This document shows, piece by piece, positions 40,245 to 42,741 of a stretch of 42,741 bases of DNA. A model generated the notes under the pieces. The model saw only the letters and a list, made by a program, of their open reading frames with translations, made no database searches and was not told the DNA's origin. How positions within the stretch are numbered: the first letter of the stretch is position 1; each line of letters starts with the position of its first letter. The DNA is from a virus: positions 1 through 42,741 of IMG/VR virus record IMGVR_UViG_3300010885_036691; one strand, 5' to 3'. Both the position numbers and the translations under genes were made by a program.

Positions 40245-41381
40245 ATGACTGAACAACGTATCAAGTTTGACTTACCAATACCTGAAGATGTAAAAGCTAT
40301 AGCTAAACTTTTCAAAAAAAATAAATTTCAACTATTAATTGTAGGTGGTGCAATTAGAGATTCAATATTGGGAAAACCAATTAAAGATTATGATTTAACA
40401 ACTGATGCAATACCAGATAAAGTAGAAGAAATTTTAAACAAAGGCGGTTACAGAACTCTACCAACAGGTAAAGCTTTTGGTGTTATAAATGTATTTACAA
40501 ATACTGATGAATATGAAATAGCTACTTTTAGGTCTGAAACTTATTCAGATAAAGATAAAAGAAGACCAGATTCTGTTTCTTTCTCCAATATCGTAAGCGA
40601 CTCAATGAGAAGAGATTTAACTTGTAATGCATTGTATTATGATATTGATAAAAAAGAAATAATAGATTTGGTAGGTGGTTATAATGATATTAAAAATGGT
40701 ATAGTTAGAACCGTTGGTAATCCAATTGATAGATTTAATGAAGATAAACTTAGAATTTTAAGAAGTTTAAGATTTTCAGCTAGATTCGGGGATAAATTAG
40801 ATTCGACAATAGATATTGCTTTAAAACAAGATGCTAGTCTTGATGGAATATCTGGAGAAAGAATTCGTGATGAATTTATTAAAGGATTAAATTCCGCTAA
40901 ATCTCAAAAATATTTTTTAGATTTACTTGACAAATATGGTTTATTTAAATGGGTTTTTAAAGACTTAAATGTTGATAGAAATTCTTTTTCAAATAATAAT
41001 GATTATATCATTTTATTAGCTAGGATTTTAAAAAATAATAATATAGATATTTTAAAGAAAAAATTAAATGAATTAAAATATTCAGTTGATGAAATAAAAT
41101 CAATCACCTTTCTAATAGCTATGTTAAAATTAGATATCAATACAGCTATATTACTCAAAAAAGCTCAACAAAACGCTGGTGTAACTCCAAATCAAATAAG
41201 AGAGTTTTGTAAGTTAGAAGGTGTAGATAATAAACTATTAAATGCTTTTGAAAAATTCAGATTAACAGTTAGCGGTCAAGAAGTGATGGATGATTTGGGT
41301 ATTAAAAGTGGTCCAGAAATTGGTAAAGCTATAAATAAAATTGAAACTGATAACTTCAAAAAAATACTGAATTCTATCTAA
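40245..41381 (+). CDS. cca: CCA-adding tRNA nucleotidyltransferase (class II)
   Basis: 378 residues. Motif A: IVGGAIRDSILGKPIKDYDL (Gly-Gly 34-35, metal acids Asp48 and Asp50). Motif B: MRRDLTCNALYYD. Motif D region: RFNEDKLRILRSLRFSARF. Also SGERIRDEFIKGL, followed by the helical tail domain. It adds CCA to tRNA 3' ends. The tRNA and tmRNA genes 1.6-3 kb upstream lack encoded CCA, so it matches a need created by the phage's own RNAs, or repairs host tRNAs cut by defence nucleases. It lies 17 bases after the divergent sigma gene. Confidence 0.9.
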   Translation: MTEQRIKFDLPIPEDVKAIAKLFKKNKFQLLIVGGAIRDSILGKPIKDYDLTTDAIPDKVEEILNKGGYRTLPTGKAFGVINVFTNTDEYEIATFRSETYSDKDKRRPDSVSFSNIVSDSMRRDLTCNALYYDIDKKEIIDLVGGYNDIKNGIVRTVGNPIDRFNEDKLRILRSLRFSARFGDKLDSTIDIALKQDASLDGISGERIRDEFIKGLNSAKSQKYFLDLLDKYGLFKWVFKDLNVDRNSFSNNNDYIILLARILKNNNIDILKKKLNELKYSVDEIKSITFLIAMLKLDINTAILLKKAQQNAGVTPNQIREFCKLEGVDNKLLNAFEKFRLTVSGQEVMDDLGIKSGPEIGKAINKIETDNFKKILNSI

Positions 41382-41407
41382 CGCTTTATTTTTTTGTATG
41401 GTGTGAT

Positions 41408-41415
41408 ATATTTAT
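41408..41415 (+). promoter_or_regulatory. Late promoter motif ATATTTAT
   Basis: 15 bases before the ATG at 41431, preceded by GAT. Confidence 0.45.
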
Positions 41416-41430
41416 TGCATATTTAAATTT

Positions 41431-41802
41431 ATGGCAAAATATATTGTAACTTTCAATGACCAGATAAATGATATTGAATTATTTGGTTTCAAACTTATGA
41501 CTGAAAAAGAAGTAGAATCGTTTGAAGATTTATCAGAAAGCATTAGATGGACTTTTTACTTTCCTTTGGCAAATCATCTTGAATTAGAATTTTCAGATGG
41601 TAATGATTTATTATCAAAATTGAACTTCAAAGAAGTTAGCAATGAGGAGTTTAAATATTTAAAAAAAGTTTTTGGTGAAGGATTTGGATTTTTTATTGAT
41701 GAGGAATTTTTAGAATCTCAACTAGAAGAGGAAGAAGAACTTTATGACCAAGAAGATGATTACGACCAAGAAGATTCTTTTGATAATGATGATGATTATT
41801 AA
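41431..41802 (+). CDS. Acidic protein, unknown
   Basis: 123 residues. N-terminal domain about 1-90 with strands (AKYIVTFNDQINDIELFGFK, then WTFYFPLANHLELEF), and an acidic tail of Glu, Asp and Tyr (about 95-123). A highly acidic tail can mimic DNA or bind basic partners. It sits in a late-type unit before a tagged head protein. Not recognised. Confidence 0.6.
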   Translation: MAKYIVTFNDQINDIELFGFKLMTEKEVESFEDLSESIRWTFYFPLANHLELEFSDGNDLLSKLNFKEVSNEEFKYLKKVFGEGFGFFIDEEFLESQLEEEEELYDQEDDYDQEDSFDNDDDY

Positions 41803-41818
41803 TTTTTATATCTTTTAA

Positions 41819-41827
41819 GATATTTAT
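41819..41827 (+). promoter_or_regulatory. Late promoter motif GATATTTAT
   Basis: 15 bases before the ATG at 41843, followed by TATAA. Confidence 0.5.
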
Positions 41828-41842
41828 TATAAAAATATTATC

Positions 41843-42448
41843 ATGAGAAAGAAAGAAATAATCACTGAAGCTAAAAGGAAAACTTTGTTGGCTGATAGAG
41901 AAAAAGCAATTGTTGAATCATTTGCAAAAAATTTTAACAAAATAAAAAGATTGGATGAAGCGTACGGAATGTCTTTTGAAGAAGCAAAAGCAGAAGCCAA
42001 AAGAATTTCTGATGAAGAAGGTGGTGCAGCTCAACATGTAAATCAAATCGGTGAAGATAAATTCATTGTTTCTGACTTTTTTGATTCTGACACAACAGTA
42101 GCTAGTTTTGGTTTAGGTATTGATGAAGCTGAAGAAGATTATGAACTAGCTTCTAGAGGTGTTGAATATGGAATGGACCCGTATTCTGAAAGACCATCAT
42201 TATTTGATGCTGTTGATAAGATATTGGTTTCTAGACCAGAAGGTATGGGAGGAGTTATAAATATTATATATGGTATATATATTATATATAAAAATGGTAA
42301 ACATGAAAAAATTAGTTCAGTTGAAGAATTCAATCAAAAATTCGGTACAGATATCCCATCAACCAAAAATCCTATGGAAGTTGTTTCTTATCTAGAAACA
42401 AATTACCCAGAAGTTACAGTATATTTGGATGAATTTGACGTTTCGTAA
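41843..42448 (+). CDS. Tagged virion/internal protein, unknown
   Basis: 201 residues. N-terminus MRKKEIITEAKRKTLL carries ITE/A, a close match to the T4 internal-protein tag (FIAE/A) and prohead-protease consensus. Residues 20-60 are helical (AIVESFAKNFNKIKRLDEAY), followed by an alpha/beta body with hydrophobic strands (GGVINIIYGIYIIYKNGKHE). A late motif precedes it. I infer an internal head protein or packaged effector. No known family recognised. Confidence 0.6.
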   Translation: MRKKEIITEAKRKTLLADREKAIVESFAKNFNKIKRLDEAYGMSFEEAKAEAKRISDEEGGAAQHVNQIGEDKFIVSDFFDSDTTVASFGLGIDEAEEDYELASRGVEYGMDPYSERPSLFDAVDKILVSRPEGMGGVINIIYGIYIIYKNGKHEKISSVEEFNQKFGTDIPSTKNPMEVVSYLETNYPEVTVYLDEFDVS

Positions 42449-42466
42449 AAATATTTTACAAAAAAC

Positions 42467-42497
42467 TTGACAAATTCAAAAATAATTTGTACCTTTG
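42467..42497 (+). promoter_or_regulatory. Strong host-type promoter of terminal small unit
   Basis: TTGAC from 42467, TACCTTTG at 42490-42497 after 20 bases. Confidence 0.85.
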
Positions 42498-42563
42498 CAT
42501 TAACTTTTAGAAACAAGAGCATATTTATATCAAAAACAGGGGAAACCCACAAAACAAAAAAAA

Positions 42564-42665
42564 ATGAGAAACAATAACATACATATTAATTCGATTAGCA
42601 TGTGGAGACGCAATAGTAATCCATTTGAGTCGGTTATGTCTGTAAGTTTCTTTGATGATTTATAA
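42564..42665 (+). CDS. 33-residue peptide gene
   Basis: Encodes MRNNNIHINSISMWRRNSNP, then FESVMSVSFFDDL. It is the only reading frame in a transcription unit bounded by a near-consensus promoter and a strong terminator, with a 65-base leader containing a GGGG-AAA-CCC hairpin. A dedicated strong promoter for so short a gene suggests a host-takeover peptide, but the unit could instead be a small RNA. No homologue recognised. Confidence 0.5.
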   Translation: MRNNNIHINSISMWRRNSNPFESVMSVSFFDDL

Positions 42666-42690
42666 AAATCAAAATAAACAATAAAGAAGA

Positions 42691-42727
42691 ACCCGATTCA
42701 GAATAAAATCTAAATCGGGTTTTTTTA
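42691..42727 (+). terminator. Terminator at window end
   Basis: ACCCGATT, 14-base loop, AATCGGGT, then seven T. Confidence 0.85.
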
Positions 42728-42741
42728 TTTTAAAAAAATGA

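Overview
The window is 42.7 kb of AT-rich DNA (I estimate about 30% GC) from a large tailed phage of a Bacteroidetes host, most likely a flavobacterium-like bacterium. Phage origin is shown by tail and fibre genes, a T4-gp46/gp47-like recombination pair, primase, RuvC-like resolvase, two endolysins, homing endonucleases and very tight gene packing. The host assignment rests on about fifteen promoters of the Bacteroidetes type (TTG, about 20 bases, TAnnTTTG), a SprB-like adhesin domain, a Bacteroidetes histone-H1-like protein and a tmRNA whose tag reading starts with Gly. Genome size, packaging and taxonomy cannot be read from the window.

Layout. 1-8660: tail, baseplate and fibre genes, including a 24-unit SHAEG-repeat fibre and one frameshifted gene. 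8700-17200: DNA metabolism (RuvC-like nuclease, DnaG-like primase, PD-(D/E)XK nuclease, SbcD/gp47, SbcC/gp46), interrupted at 9384-10375 by a GIY-YIG homing endonuclease module. 17259-21130: primary-type sigma factor, a membrane protein, then a lysis cluster (amidase and a spanin-like overlapping pair). 21231-25820: probable head or internal virion proteins and a GH19 muramidase. 25870-30530: small accessory genes (histone-H1-like, DUF1360-like membrane protein, NUDIX, lipoprotein) with a second homing module (HNH). 30615-32270: a DUF2828/TROVE-like vWA protein followed by a structured RNA. 32315-37190: small genes, DnaJ and ClpP. 37200-38705: two RNA transcription units, a tmRNA and then a hairpin-rich RNA with a tRNA-like cloverleaf and an initiator tRNA. 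38762-42720: a P-loop kinase, a second divergent sigma factor, a CCA-adding enzyme, a tagged head protein and a 33-residue peptide gene.

How it fits together. Two promoter classes appear to run the genome. The host-type TTG/TAnnTTTG class drives replication, takeover and RNA genes, often with the ATG only 4-6 bases after the -7 box. A second class, ATATTTAT, sits before structural, lysis and head genes and may be the target of the divergent phage sigma factor. Six proteins, including an acetyltransferase and a NUDIX hydrolase, share a basic N-terminal tag ending in (L/I)xE, which resembles the T4 capsid-targeting and prohead-protease signal, so they may be packaged and injected. A translation and proteostasis set (tmRNA, initiator tRNA, CCA-adding enzyme, ClpP, DnaJ) suggests the phage supports its own translation and tagged-protein turnover.

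The most unusual pattern is that two homing modules of unrelated nuclease families have the same design: a tiny ribbon-helix-helix gene overlapping the nuclease gene, a truncated 5' fragment of a resident gene at the nuclease 3' end, and a complete diverged copy of that same gene on the other side. This looks like gene-restoring homing: the element breaks a gene and brings its own replacement.
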